The notes: generated by a model from the sequence alone, not told the origin. A stretch of 5,485 nucleotides of DNA from an uncultured Desulfovibrionaceae bacterium (GCA_947178315.1 CAMWXW010000047.1:1-5485); one strand, 5' to 3'. Shown: positions 1-5,485, counted from the first letter of the stretch. Translations and numbers: made by a program.

Positions 1-62
1 GCAATATACTGTAGAATAATCATTTAATTCTGTTCTATGTAAAGGATATTGTTTTTAGAATA

Positions 63-2174
63 TTATAAGAAAATACGCGCAAGTGGTTGAATAGATATCT
101 CACTTGTTAAATCTTGATATGAAAGAACAGGTAATTCATAGTAGTCTGCTTCTATGAGTTTTCGTACATAGCGTCGTATATCCATAGATGTAAGAAGAAC
201 TGGTTTTGGATTCATCTCTGGTATAATTCCTATCTCTTCTTTCACTTTATCCACAAAGAGTTGTGATGTCTCTGGGTCGAGAGCAAGATAAGAACCAGCT
301 CCTGTTTGTCTTACTGCAGAACGTATGGTTTCTTCAAGACTTGGATCTAGCATGTATGCAGAGAGAACATTCATACCACCGCTATATTGATAACTAATTT
401 GTCTACGCAATGAAGAGCGGACGTATTCTGTGAGGAGAACAGGATCTTTTTCTTTTTGTCCCCAATCAATAAGTGCTTCAAGAACTGTTCGTAGATTTCG
501 TATAGATATCTGTTCTTGGACAAGTCGTTGTAGAATCTCTGTAATTTTTTGTAAGGACATAACCCGTTGGACTTCTCGCACAAGTTCTCCAAAGCGTTCT
601 TCCATATGAGTAAGGAGGAAACGTACTTCTTGAAGTCCTAAAAATTCTTCTGCATGTCGCTTTAATATAAATGAGAGATGTGCTGTAACTACTTGAGATG
701 AAGAAAGCCACATAAGCCCAGCTTTATCAAGCATTGGAGCCATTTTTTTATCTACCCAGATGGTTTCGTAGCCAGGTATGAAGTCAACACCTCTTTCATA
801 ATCAAAACCCATCATGGAAACTCGTTCCTCACGCTCACGCACAAATATCTTATTAGGAAAAACCCACCCCTGTGAAACAGGTACTTCTTGGAGAAGGACT
901 GCATAACTGTTTTCTTCCATCTCATTTCTAAATCGTAGATGTATACCCGGAAAAGGAACGCCTAAATCGTGGTAGAGTGTTTTACGAACTCGTATAATTT
1001 CATCATTAAGTTCTGTTGCATTGAGAAAGGCTCGGATTGTTTCAGACATATCAACAAGGATAGGAACAGTAATAGAAAAGTCATCTCCTTGATCTCGCTT
1101 TCCACCACCACTTTCTCCTCTCTCATCACTTGAGCTTACACTAGCATCATCTTCTGGAGAAGAGAGAATAGTAACACCGTCATTATTCCCAGCTGAATAG
1201 AGTTCCTCTTGTTTTTTCTTGAGTAATCTATATCCAAAAAAGCCTAGTCCAGCAGAGAGAAGGAAAAATTGAATCTTAGGAAAACCAGGAATAAGCCCCA
1301 TAAGTAAAATGAGAACAGAAGCAACTACAAGAGCTTTTGGTTCTCCTAAAAGCTGTGTCCCAATCTCTGCACCGAGGTGTGAGTCACCACCACTATCTTC
1401 ATCAGAAACACGGGTAACGATAATACCAGCTGTAATTGAGATGAGAAGAGCTGGTATTTGAGAAACAAGTCCATCACCAATGGTTAAGATAGAATATTTC
1501 TGTAGAGCTTCTCCTGCACTCATTCCTCGTTGCATCACACCAATAGAGACTCCTCCTACTATGTTGATTGCTGTTACAATGAGTCCAGCAACAGAGTCTC
1601 CCTTAACAAACTTCATCGCTCCGTCCATTGCTCCAAAGAGTTGGCTTTCTCGAGTAACAATACTTCTTCTTCTACGTGCCTCTGTGATATCAATAACGCC
1701 TGCACGCATATCTGCATCTATACTCATTTGTTTTCCAGGCATCGCATCTAAGGTGAATCGTGCACCTACTTCAGCAACACGCTCAGAACCTTTAGAGATA
1801 ACCATAAACTGAACAATAGTGAGTATTAAGAAAATGATAACCCCGACAACGAAATTACCTCCAACAACGAAATTACCAAATGTTGTGATGATATCTCCAC
1901 CACTCCCGGTGAGCAAAATTAGCCGAGTTGTTGTGATATTGAGTGCAAGGCGAAAAAGAGTAGTGAATAAGAGAAGTGAAGGAAAAACAGAAAGAGAAAG
2001 TGCAGAAGGAATATATGTCGCTACCATGAGCAAAATAATAGAAATCCCTAAATTCAATGCAAGGAGCATATCTACCAATGCAGAGGGAAGGGGTAATATC
2101 ATTAAGCTGATAATAGCAACGAGTAATGCTACAAGTGCAATATCTGCATATTTTTGTAATCCTGTTCTATTCAC
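63..2174 (-). CDS. sctV: Type III secretion export gate protein SctV (YscV/LcrD, FlhA/FHIPEP family)
   Basis: Inner-membrane export-gate protein of the injectisome. In this family it forms a nonameric ring that receives chaperone-substrate complexes and couples the proton motive force to export. The 703 aa match the family size (Yersinia YscV is about 704). Residues 1-318 hold the hydrophobic domain, with membrane segments clear near 11-55, 62-88, 107-127, 196-214, 235-254 and 281-315. The FHIPEP signature lies at 131-150 (ERVAEVGARFTLDAMPGKQM). A charged Ser/Gly/Asp linker (about 320-365) leads to the cytoplasmic domain (about 367-703), which ends with the conserved LLTSMDIRRYVRKLIE (660-675) and LPVLSYQDL (681-689) blocks. 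The start is GTG: a TGA lies in frame two codons upstream, the next Met is residue 25 inside the first membrane segment, and a TAAGG Shine-Dalgarno sits 6 nt before it. It is last of the four visible operon genes, behind sctY. Its Ysc-type neighbours and lack of flagellar genes favour SctV over FlhA. Confidence 0.97.
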   Translation of the reverse strand: MNRTGLQKYADIALVALLVAIISLMILPLPSALVDMLLALNLGISIILLMVATYIPSALSLSVFPSLLLFTTLFRLALNITTTRLILLTGSGGDIITTFGNFVVGGNFVVGVIIFLILTIVQFMVISKGSERVAEVGARFTLDAMPGKQMSIDADMRAGVIDITEARRRRSIVTRESQLFGAMDGAMKFVKGDSVAGLIVTAINIVGGVSIGVMQRGMSAGEALQKYSILTIGDGLVSQIPALLISITAGIIVTRVSDEDSGGDSHLGAEIGTQLLGEPKALVVASVLILLMGLIPGFPKIQFFLLSAGLGFFGYRLLKKKQEELYSAGNNDGVTILSSPEDDASVSSSDERGESGGGKRDQGDDFSITVPILVDMSETIRAFLNATELNDEIIRVRKTLYHDLGVPFPGIHLRFRNEMEENSYAVLLQEVPVSQGWVFPNKIFVREREERVSMMGFDYERGVDFIPGYETIWVDKKMAPMLDKAGLMWLSSSQVVTAHLSFILKRHAEEFLGLQEVRFLLTHMEERFGELVREVQRVMSLQKITEILQRLVQEQISIRNLRTVLEALIDWGQKEKDPVLLTEYVRSSLRRQISYQYSGGMNVLSAYMLDPSLEETIRSAVRQTGAGSYLALDPETSQLFVDKVKEEIGIIPEMNPKPVLLTSMDIRRYVRKLIEADYYELPVLSYQDLTSEISIQPLARIFL
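1846..1877 (-). repeat. 14-bp tandem-like direct repeat inside sctV
   Basis: The 14-mer acaacgaaattacc occurs at 1846-1859 and again at 1864-1877, a period of 18 nt or six codons. It encodes two consecutive GNFVVG hexapeptides (SctV residues 100-105 and 106-111). Family members normally have a related G-x-FVVGGN-x-x-VG stretch here, so the repeat probably reflects protein constraint plus identical codon choice rather than a recent duplication. Confidence 0.6.
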
Positions 2175-2179
2175 ATCTC

Positions 2180-2185
2180 ACCTTA
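2180..2185 (-). promoter_or_regulatory. Ribosome binding site deciding the sctV GTG start
   Basis: On the minus strand the sequence reads TAAGGTGAGAT followed by GTG. TAAGG (2185-2181) pairs with the 16S 3' end at a spacing of 6 nt. The TGA inside the same stretch is an in-frame stop just upstream of the GTG, so no earlier start is possible in this frame. Confidence 0.65.
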
Positions 2186-2221
2186 GTTTGAATATATACT
2201 ATTATGTGCGTTAGTATAGGT

Positions 2222-2245
2222 ATATAGGTTCATATTGAACTATAT
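2222..2245 (-). repeat. Hairpin at the sctY stop codon in the sctY-sctV gap
   Basis: The transcript can fold with arms AUAUAG-UUCA and UGAA-C-CUAUAU: ten base pairs, one bulged C and a 3-nt AUA loop. It begins at the last base of the sctY stop codon. No U-tract follows, so it does not look like an intrinsic terminator. It could be an RNA processing or stability element, a mild attenuator or a DNA operator. Role unknown; the dyad itself is plain in the sequence. Confidence 0.5.
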
Positions 2246-2574
2246 TATGCACGTAAAGAAATAAATTTTTTAATCTCTAAGAATGCACTTTTTTTATTTT
2301 TTATACTCCATAAGGCTGTGGCTTTGAGGAGAATAAAAAGTTGAAGCTCTTGTTGTGTGAGTTCTTGCTCTGGATAGAGAGAAAATACACGTAATGCTTC
2401 CTTTCCATATCCTGCTTCTATACAAGCATATCCATACATACGAAGCATAGATGGAGAATATATTTCAAGTTTTTCAAATGCTTTTCCAATAGCGATAACT
2501 TTTCTATATTTTTTACCTTGAAGTAAGACACTTGTAAAAACTAATAAGCTTTCTATTTCTTCTGTAGAGAGCAT
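2245..2574 (-). CDS. sctY: Type III secretion protein SctY (YscY family, SctX partner)
   Basis: Small cytoplasmic TPR-like protein of Ysc-type T3SSs. In Yersinia, YscY binds YscX, and the pair contacts the export gate YscV and is required for secretion. The 109 aa match YscY (about 114). The predicted fold is all helical: paired helices around 6-36, a TPR-like unit around 44-66 (LRMYGYACIEAGYGKEALRVF region, with the small-residue spacing of TPR repeats), and a third pair around 72-106. The identification rests mainly on position between sctX and sctV, plus size and fold, because sequence conservation in this family is weak. The ATG is 6 nt after the sctX stop; AAAGGA at the end of sctX serves as ribosome binding site about 9 nt upstream, so translation is probably coupled. 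The alternative is another TPR-type T3SS chaperone (SctG or SycD class), which is less likely given the gene order and short length. Confidence 0.82.
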   Translation of the reverse strand: MLSTEEIESLLVFTSVLLQGKKYRKVIAIGKAFEKLEIYSPSMLRMYGYACIEAGYGKEALRVFSLYPEQELTQQELQLFILLKATALWSIKNKKSAFLEIKKFISLRA

Positions 2575-2580
2575 GGTAGA

Positions 2581-2997
2581 TTATCCTTTATACAATAGAT
2601 TTCTATACATTTGTAACAATCCTTTGAGTTCTTCATCTTCATGTAGTATAGCGATGAGAGCTTCAACAGCAGTATCTTTAATCTCTTGCTCTTGAATTGC
2701 GTGAAGTAGTTTTTTCTTGCTCGAACGTAAAGCATTATTATATACAACAGGCTGTAACACACTTTGCATGGTGATTGTTGGAGTGAGGAATTGTTTTATT
2801 TTAATATCAAGGTGAGAAGCATAGAGTTTTTCTTGTGTGATATTACCAATTGTACTGCTTGCAGGGCTTGATATCGAGCCACTTTTACCAGAGGTAATTG
2901 TTGCAACTGGATCAGAGCCTTTTGGAAAGGAAACTCCAGCAATACCATTTTCAAATGAGAGAGGATTTGTTGTGGTATGTTTTGTAATCTGTTTCAT
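2581..2997 (-). CDS. sctX: Type III secretion protein SctX (YscX family)
   Basis: SctX is an early secreted T3SS component known from Ysc-type systems. It forms a heterodimer with SctY, binds the export gate SctV and is needed for needle assembly. The 138 aa are slightly longer than Yersinia YscX (122). The diagnostic part is the C terminus: residues 110-138 (AVEALIAIL, then DEEL at 121-124, then RNLLYKG at the end) line up with the YscX C-terminal block, which has AAALL, DDRL and NLLHKV at the same spacing, recalled from memory. This is the SctY-binding region. Residues 1-55 are rich in Ser, Thr, Gly and Pro, probably disordered, and suit an N-terminal secretion signal. The ATG lies 3 nt after the stop of the SycN-like gene. 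There is no strong Shine-Dalgarno (only a weak GAG about 10 nt upstream), so it probably depends on translational coupling. Confidence 0.86.
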   Translation of the reverse strand: MKQITKHTTTNPLSFENGIAGVSFPKGSDPVATITSGKSGSISSPASSTIGNITQEKLYASHLDIKIKQFLTPTITMQSVLQPVVYNNALRSSKKKLLHAIQEQEIKDTAVEALIAILHEDEELKGLLQMYRNLLYKG

Positions 2998-3000
2998 ATA

Positions 3001-3366
3001 TTATACTCGTAGTGCATTTTGTAATGCTCTAAAAAGAGAATCCACACGTGTTGAGATAACGGAGAGTGAAATATCATCGTTTTGTATAGCCGTTACTACA
3101 CCAGCTTGTGATGAATATAGAACAGGTCTACAAGGGAATTCTTGTTCTTTAGGATTAGCATATTGCAATGCTCTTTTCATGAAGTCTGCGTGCTGTGAAG
3201 GAGCAATTTCTTGAAAGAGTGCGATAATAAGACCATCTGGTATTTGCTCACAAGAAAGAAGCCCGATATTCTCTAAGAATGTAGAGAACATTCCTTTAGC
3301 ACTGAACTGTACTTCGTGTACTCCATACTGAGCGAGATACTCTTTTAGTACATTCTCAATGGACAT
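3001..3366 (-). CDS. sycN: SycN-like type III secretion chaperone
   Basis: Class I T3SS chaperone. In Yersinia, SycN pairs with YscB to bind the gatekeeper YopN and control the start of effector secretion. The 121 aa are close to SycN (123). Residues 4-16 (ENVLKEYLAQYGV) match the first-helix pattern ending in GV. The second half shows MKRALQ (63-68), an alternating strand region around 81-103 and a last helix RVDSLFRALQNAL (107-119), all in the same order as SycN as I recall it. I chose ATG 3366 over an in-frame ATG at 3405 because a strong GGAGGG ribosome binding site sits 5 nt before 3366, and the longer form would have to translate through it. It is the first gene of the visible operon. 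No yopN or tyeA precedes it, unlike in Yersinia. A different class I chaperone with another client cannot be excluded. Confidence 0.75.
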   Translation of the reverse strand: MSIENVLKEYLAQYGVHEVQFSAKGMFSTFLENIGLLSCEQIPDGLIIALFQEIAPSQHADFMKRALQYANPKEQEFPCRPVLYSSQAGVVTAIQNDDISLSVISTRVDSLFRALQNALRV

Positions 3367-3371
3367 ATTTT

Positions 3372-3377
3372 CCCTCC
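3372..3377 (-). promoter_or_regulatory. Strong ribosome binding site of the SycN-like gene
   Basis: GGAGGG on the minus strand, 5 nt (AAAAT) before ATG 3366. It is the best Shine-Dalgarno in the window and fixes the 121-residue start. The operon's first gene therefore has strong independent initiation, while sctX behind it has almost none. Confidence 0.75.
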
Positions 3378-3394
3378 AGTAACATAATACACAT

Positions 3395-3424
3395 ATACTA
3401 TGCAAAATACTTGCTATATACCAA
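3395..3424 (-). promoter_or_regulatory. Alternative proximal promoter candidate for the T3SS operon
   Basis: TTGGTA (3424-3419), an 18-nt spacer and TAGTAT (3400-3395) on the minus strand, each 4 of 6 to the sigma-70 consensus. Transcription would start near 3388, leaving a leader of about 22 nt that includes the ribosome binding site. The -35 lies inside a dyad (3408-3427). In DNA this AT-rich such matches arise by chance, so confidence is low. Confidence 0.22.
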
Positions 3425-3427
3425 GTA
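3408..3427. repeat. Dyad TACTTG-N8-CAAGTA upstream of the T3SS operon
   Basis: Perfect 6-bp arms TACTTG (3408-3413) and CAAGTA (3422-3427) separated by 8 bp. It is a possible operator half of a pair with the similar dyad at 3452-3473, whose start lies about 43-44 bp away (roughly four helical turns). The regulator is unknown. Confidence 0.4.
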
Positions 3428-3451
3428 CAGACTGATGTTAGTGCTTACCAA

Positions 3452-3473
3452 ACTTGCTCATCTGTATACAAGT
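3452..3473. repeat. Second ACTTG-N12-CAAGT dyad upstream of the T3SS operon
   Basis: Arms ACTTG (3452-3456) and CAAGT (3469-3473) with a 12-bp spacer, repeating the arm sequence of the neighbouring dyad. It overlaps the distal -10 candidate at 3476-3471, a position where a bound protein would affect initiation. A functional role is inferred only from arrangement. Confidence 0.4.
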
Positions 3474-3499
3474 ATAGAAAAAGAGAGTATTTTTATAAA
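3471..3499 (-). promoter_or_regulatory. Distal promoter candidate for the T3SS operon
   Basis: TTTATA (3499-3494, 4 of 6), a 17-nt spacer and TATACT (3476-3471, 5 of 6) on the minus strand. Transcription would start near 3464, giving an untranslated leader of about 98 nt that contains the proximal dyad. I prefer it to the proximal candidate for its spacing and -10 match, but neither is proven. Confidence 0.3.
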
Positions 3500-3846
3500 T
3501 TCGCATGTTTTGCTTGATTGTATTATGTATGACTGAAGAAATATGCTAAGTATTGTTTCGTTATATCATTCTATTGTACATAATAAAATGAAGTCCTATA
3601 AATACACGATAGTTCCATGGAAAATAGGGGGTAAAGTACTTATATGCGTTGTTCTGTGTTCTTGTATAGAGTGTAGATATATCTATTGATAAGAATAGAT
3701 TGTATCATAATGATGTCATCGTGTTATTGGGAATATAAGAGAGCATGTCGTAATTATCTTTTTTGAAATATTATTGTCATCTTCATCTAGGGGAAATGTA
3801 TACTAAGCATTATATAAAATCTCTTATCTTTGGGCTAAAATTGTTC
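3500..3846. other. Intergenic stretch without a convincing gene
   Basis: AT-rich DNA between the T3SS operon promoters and the uvrA promoter. I see no ORF with a good ribosome binding site on either strand, no tRNA and no clear terminator. It holds a 33-codon ORF (3588-3689, plus strand) without a Shine-Dalgarno and a cluster of AT-rich palindromes (3674-3720). Long intergenic regions would not be surprising in a reduced or decaying genome, so this may simply be eroded sequence. Confidence 0.6.
3674..3720. repeat. Cluster of overlapping short palindromes
   Basis: TAGATATATCTA (3674-3685) is a perfect 12-bp palindrome. ATCTATT (3681-3687) also pairs with AATAGAT (3694-3700) across a 6-nt loop, so the two structures are mutually exclusive. 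They are followed by ATCAT-A-ATGAT (3704-3714) and GATG-T-CATC (3712-3720). All are AT-rich and weak as RNA; they could be regulatory or chance. Confidence 0.35.
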
Positions 3847-3875
3847 TTGATATAGAGCTAAAAAATCGTTACTAT
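3847..3875 (+). promoter_or_regulatory. Probable uvrA promoter
   Basis: TTGATA (3847-3852, 5 of 6 to consensus), an exact 17-nt spacer and TACTAT (3870-3875, 4 of 6). Transcription would start near 3882, leaving a leader of about 54 nt. This is the best sigma-70-type match in the intergenic region. I see no E. coli-type LexA box (CTGT-N8-ACAG) overlapping it, so SOS control is not evident from the sequence. Confidence 0.5.
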
Positions 3876-3920
3876 ATAGGGATAGTACGAGGTCTTGAAG
3901 CGAGCCCCTCCTAAGGAAAT

Positions 3921-3926
3921 AAAGGG
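3921..3926 (+). promoter_or_regulatory. Ribosome binding site of uvrA
   Basis: AAAGGG ends 9 nt before ATG 3936, an acceptable but slightly long spacing. An AAGGA at 3913-3917 is too far away to serve. A CCCCTCC tract (3905-3911) just upstream could pair with these G-rich stretches in the leader, which might dampen initiation; this is speculative. Confidence 0.5.
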
Positions 3927-3935
3927 AATACACAT

Positions 3936-5485
3936 ATGAAGAAACATATACATGTCGTTGGTGCAACACAACACAACTTAAAGAATATTACAGTAGATAT
4001 CCCTCATAATACCCTTACTGTGTTATGTGGTCCATCAGGTTCTGGGAAGTCTACATTAGCATTTGATATTATTTATGCAGAAGGACAACGTAGGTATGTG
4101 GAATCGCTTTCAGCCTATGCTCGTCAGTTTTTAGATAGATTAGAAAAGCCTATGGTAGAGAGTATAGAAGGGCTTTCTCCAGCGATATCATTAGAGCAAC
4201 AAGGTATTATGAAAAACCCTCGCTCTACCGTGGGGACAACGACAGAGATTTATGATTTTTTACGTGTTCTTTGGGCACGTCTTGGGACAATGCACTGTCC
4301 GGAATGTGGTAGAGCAATAGAAGCACTTTCAATAGATGAGATAGTAGAGCATATCCTTCATTATCCTGTAGATACAAAGCTTATTCTTCTTGCTCCAGTT
4401 GTTGAATATCAAAAAGGAACGCATCTCGATACATTGAAACAGATAAAAGCCAATGGATTTGTACGAGTACGAGTTGATGGAACAATGTATACAATAGATG
4501 ACGTCCCTGCACTTGATAAAAATAAAAAACATAGCATAGAGATAGTGGTTGATAGGATTAGCATCAAGGAGGATATACGAAGCCGTCTTACAAGTTCTAT
4601 AGAGAAAGCAGTAGAGCAAAGCAATGGAAGAGTCATTCTATATGATGTAGAAAAAGAGCAAGAGAAGATTTTTTCTACAAGCTCTATGTGTGCACATTGT
4701 ACTATCCATGTGCCTTCACCTAGTCCACAGCTCTTTTCTTTTAATAGTCCACAGGGTGCGTGTCCGCAATGTCTTGGGATTGGAACAATAGAAGCATTTT
4801 CTCTCGATCTTCTTGTGCCTGATAGAGAAAAAAGCATAGAAAAAGGGGGTATTTTACCTCTTCGTATTCTCAAGCCTACAAAAGAGCAAATACGTGCTAT
4901 GGAAGAATGTCTTGAAGAATACAATCTCACCTCAAAAACACCTATTTCTAAATGGAGTGAGGAAGCTATAGAAGCCTTTTTTTATGGTCGTAAGAAGAAA
5001 TTCATCGGTATTATTAAAATGCTTGAAAAAGAGTCTACAGCAAAAGATGGGCTTGGAGAATTCCTCTCTATGTATAAAAGTGAGACGCTTTGTCCACAAT
5101 GTCATGGTGCTCGTCTTAAAAAAGAAGCTCTCAGTGTCACCATAGAAGGGCTTTCAATTCATCAATATGTAGAGCTTTCAATTATGCGTGCAAAGGAGTG
5201 GATTTCTACACTTTCATTTTCTGGACGCTATGAACTTATAGCAGCTCCCTTGGTGAAAGAAATAGCAGAGCGATTGCAATTTTTAGAAGATGTTGGGCTT
5301 GATTATGTAACACTTGCAAGAACAATGGCAACACTCTCTGGTGGGGAAGCCCAGCGTATTCGCCTTGCCTCTCAGCTTGGCTCTGGTCTTGTTGGTGTTA
5401 CCTATGTCCTTGATGAGCCGTCTATAGGACTCCACCCTAGAGATAACGATAGATTGATACGTACGCTACGTTCATTACAAGAAAA
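3936..5485 (+). CDS. uvrA: UvrABC excinuclease ATPase subunit UvrA, 5' part (cut by window end)
   Basis: Damage-recognition ATPase of nucleotide excision repair; dimeric UvrA loads UvrB onto damaged DNA. The first 516 codons are present and the frame is open to the window end (full UvrA is about 930-950 aa). Walker A GPSGSGKST lies at 32-40, followed by the UvrA-specific AEGQRRYVESLSAYARQFL block (about 48-66). A CPEC pair is at 121-124, and the zinc motif C252-x2-C255-x20-C276-x2-C279 has the same spacing as E. coli. A CPQC pair is at 386-389. The ABC signature LSGGEAQRIRLASQ starts at 467, and Walker B YVLDEPSIGLH follows at 490-500. ATG 3936 is the only plausible start, since TAA at 3912-3914 is in frame upstream with no start codon between. 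It is transcribed divergently from the T3SS operon and is functionally unrelated to it. The Walker A reads GPSGSGKST where many UvrA proteins have GLSGSGKSS, a conservative change. Confidence 0.96.
   Translation, partial: MKKHIHVVGATQHNLKNITVDIPHNTLTVLCGPSGSGKSTLAFDIIYAEGQRRYVESLSAYARQFLDRLEKPMVESIEGLSPAISLEQQGIMKNPRSTVGTTTEIYDFLRVLWARLGTMHCPECGRAIEALSIDEIVEHILHYPVDTKLILLAPVVEYQKGTHLDTLKQIKANGFVRVRVDGTMYTIDDVPALDKNKKHSIEIVVDRISIKEDIRSRLTSSIEKAVEQSNGRVILYDVEKEQEKIFSTSSMCAHCTIHVPSPSPQLFSFNSPQGACPQCLGIGTIEAFSLDLLVPDREKSIEKGGILPLRILKPTKEQIRAMEECLEEYNLTSKTPISKWSEEAIEAFFYGRKKKFIGIIKMLEKESTAKDGLGEFLSMYKSETLCPQCHGARLKKEALSVTIEGLSIHQYVELSIMRAKEWISTLSFSGRYELIAAPLVKEIAERLQFLEDVGLDYVTLARTMATLSGGEAQRIRLASQLGSGLVGVTYVLDEPSIGLHPRDNDRLIRTLRSLQE

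Noticed and set aside
1..23. Possible start of another minus-strand gene at ATG 23, downstream of sctV
   Set aside because: Only seven codons are visible, with no Shine-Dalgarno, so it cannot be judged from this window. I also saw no intrinsic terminator in positions 1-62.
1480..1812. Plus-strand open frame opposite sctV
   Set aside because: It lies wholly antisense to the strongly conserved FHIPEP membrane domain and has no ribosome binding site; it is a shadow of sctV codon usage. The same holds for the open frame at 1819-2214.
2191..2230. Separate promoter for sctV in the sctY-sctV gap
   Set aside because: A TATACT (2218-2213) exists, but the only -35-like hexamer is 15 nt away with a poor match; transcription from the upstream operon promoter is the simpler reading.
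2837..3214. Plus-strand open frame across sctX and the SycN-like gene
   Set aside because: It is antisense to two genes with family support and has no ribosome binding site.
3367..3405. N-terminal extension of the SycN-like gene to an upstream ATG at 3405 (134 aa)
   Set aside because: The extension would translate the GGAGGG ribosome binding site, has no Shine-Dalgarno of its own, and its Cys/Trp-rich 13 residues do not resemble the family.
3372..3430. Sigma-54 promoter (GG-N10-GC) upstream of the T3SS operon
   Set aside because: A TGG and a TTTGCA occur on the minus strand, but 17 nt separate GG and GC instead of 10.
3796..3855. 19-codon ORF after an AGGGG motif, a possible leader peptide of uvrA
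   Set aside because: The AGGGG is only 2 nt from the ATG, too close for a working ribosome binding site, and the ORF lies mostly upstream of the best uvrA promoter.
4409..4930. 173-codon minus-strand open frame within uvrA
   Set aside because: It is antisense to the UvrA zinc-motif region, which is clearly the coding strand. The translation is low in recognisable structure.

Overview
The window looks like low-GC bacterial chromosome carrying part of a virulence-type (non-flagellar) type III secretion system (T3SS) next to a DNA-repair gene. Low GC, a Ysc-type T3SS and long AT-rich intergenic DNA fit Lawsonia intracellularis or a close relative (obligate intracellular Desulfovibrionaceae). 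That assignment is an inference from memory and composition. The protein families are much more certain than the species.

Layout. Positions 63-3366, minus strand, hold four genes read right to left: a SycN-like chaperone gene (3366-3001), sctX/yscX (2997-2581), sctY/yscY (2574-2245) and sctV/yscV/lcrD (2174-63, GTG start). The first three are separated by only 3 and 6 nt. A 70-nt gap with a clear hairpin precedes sctV. The order sycN-X-Y-V matches the second half of the Yersinia virA operon (yopN-tyeA-sycN-yscX-yscY-lcrD), but no yopN or tyeA lies directly upstream. Positions 3367-3935 are a 569-bp divergent intergenic region without a convincing gene. It holds candidate promoters for both directions and several dyads. 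From 3936 to the window end, plus strand, is the first 516 codons of uvrA, cut by the window edge.

How the genes work together. SctV is the nonameric inner-membrane export gate of the injectisome. SctX and SctY form a heterodimer found only in Ysc-type systems; it binds SctV and is needed for export of early substrates. The SycN-like protein is expected to act, probably with a YscB-like partner encoded elsewhere, as chaperone of a YopN-type gatekeeper that controls the switch to effector secretion. UvrA is a housekeeping nucleotide-excision-repair ATPase that marks the edge of the secretion cluster.

I found no CRISPR array, tRNA, rRNA, insertion sequence or clearly novel system. The points most worth a second look are the paired ACTTG/CAAGT dyads upstream of the T3SS operon, the hairpin at the sctY stop codon, and the absence of yopN/tyeA from an otherwise conserved operon.
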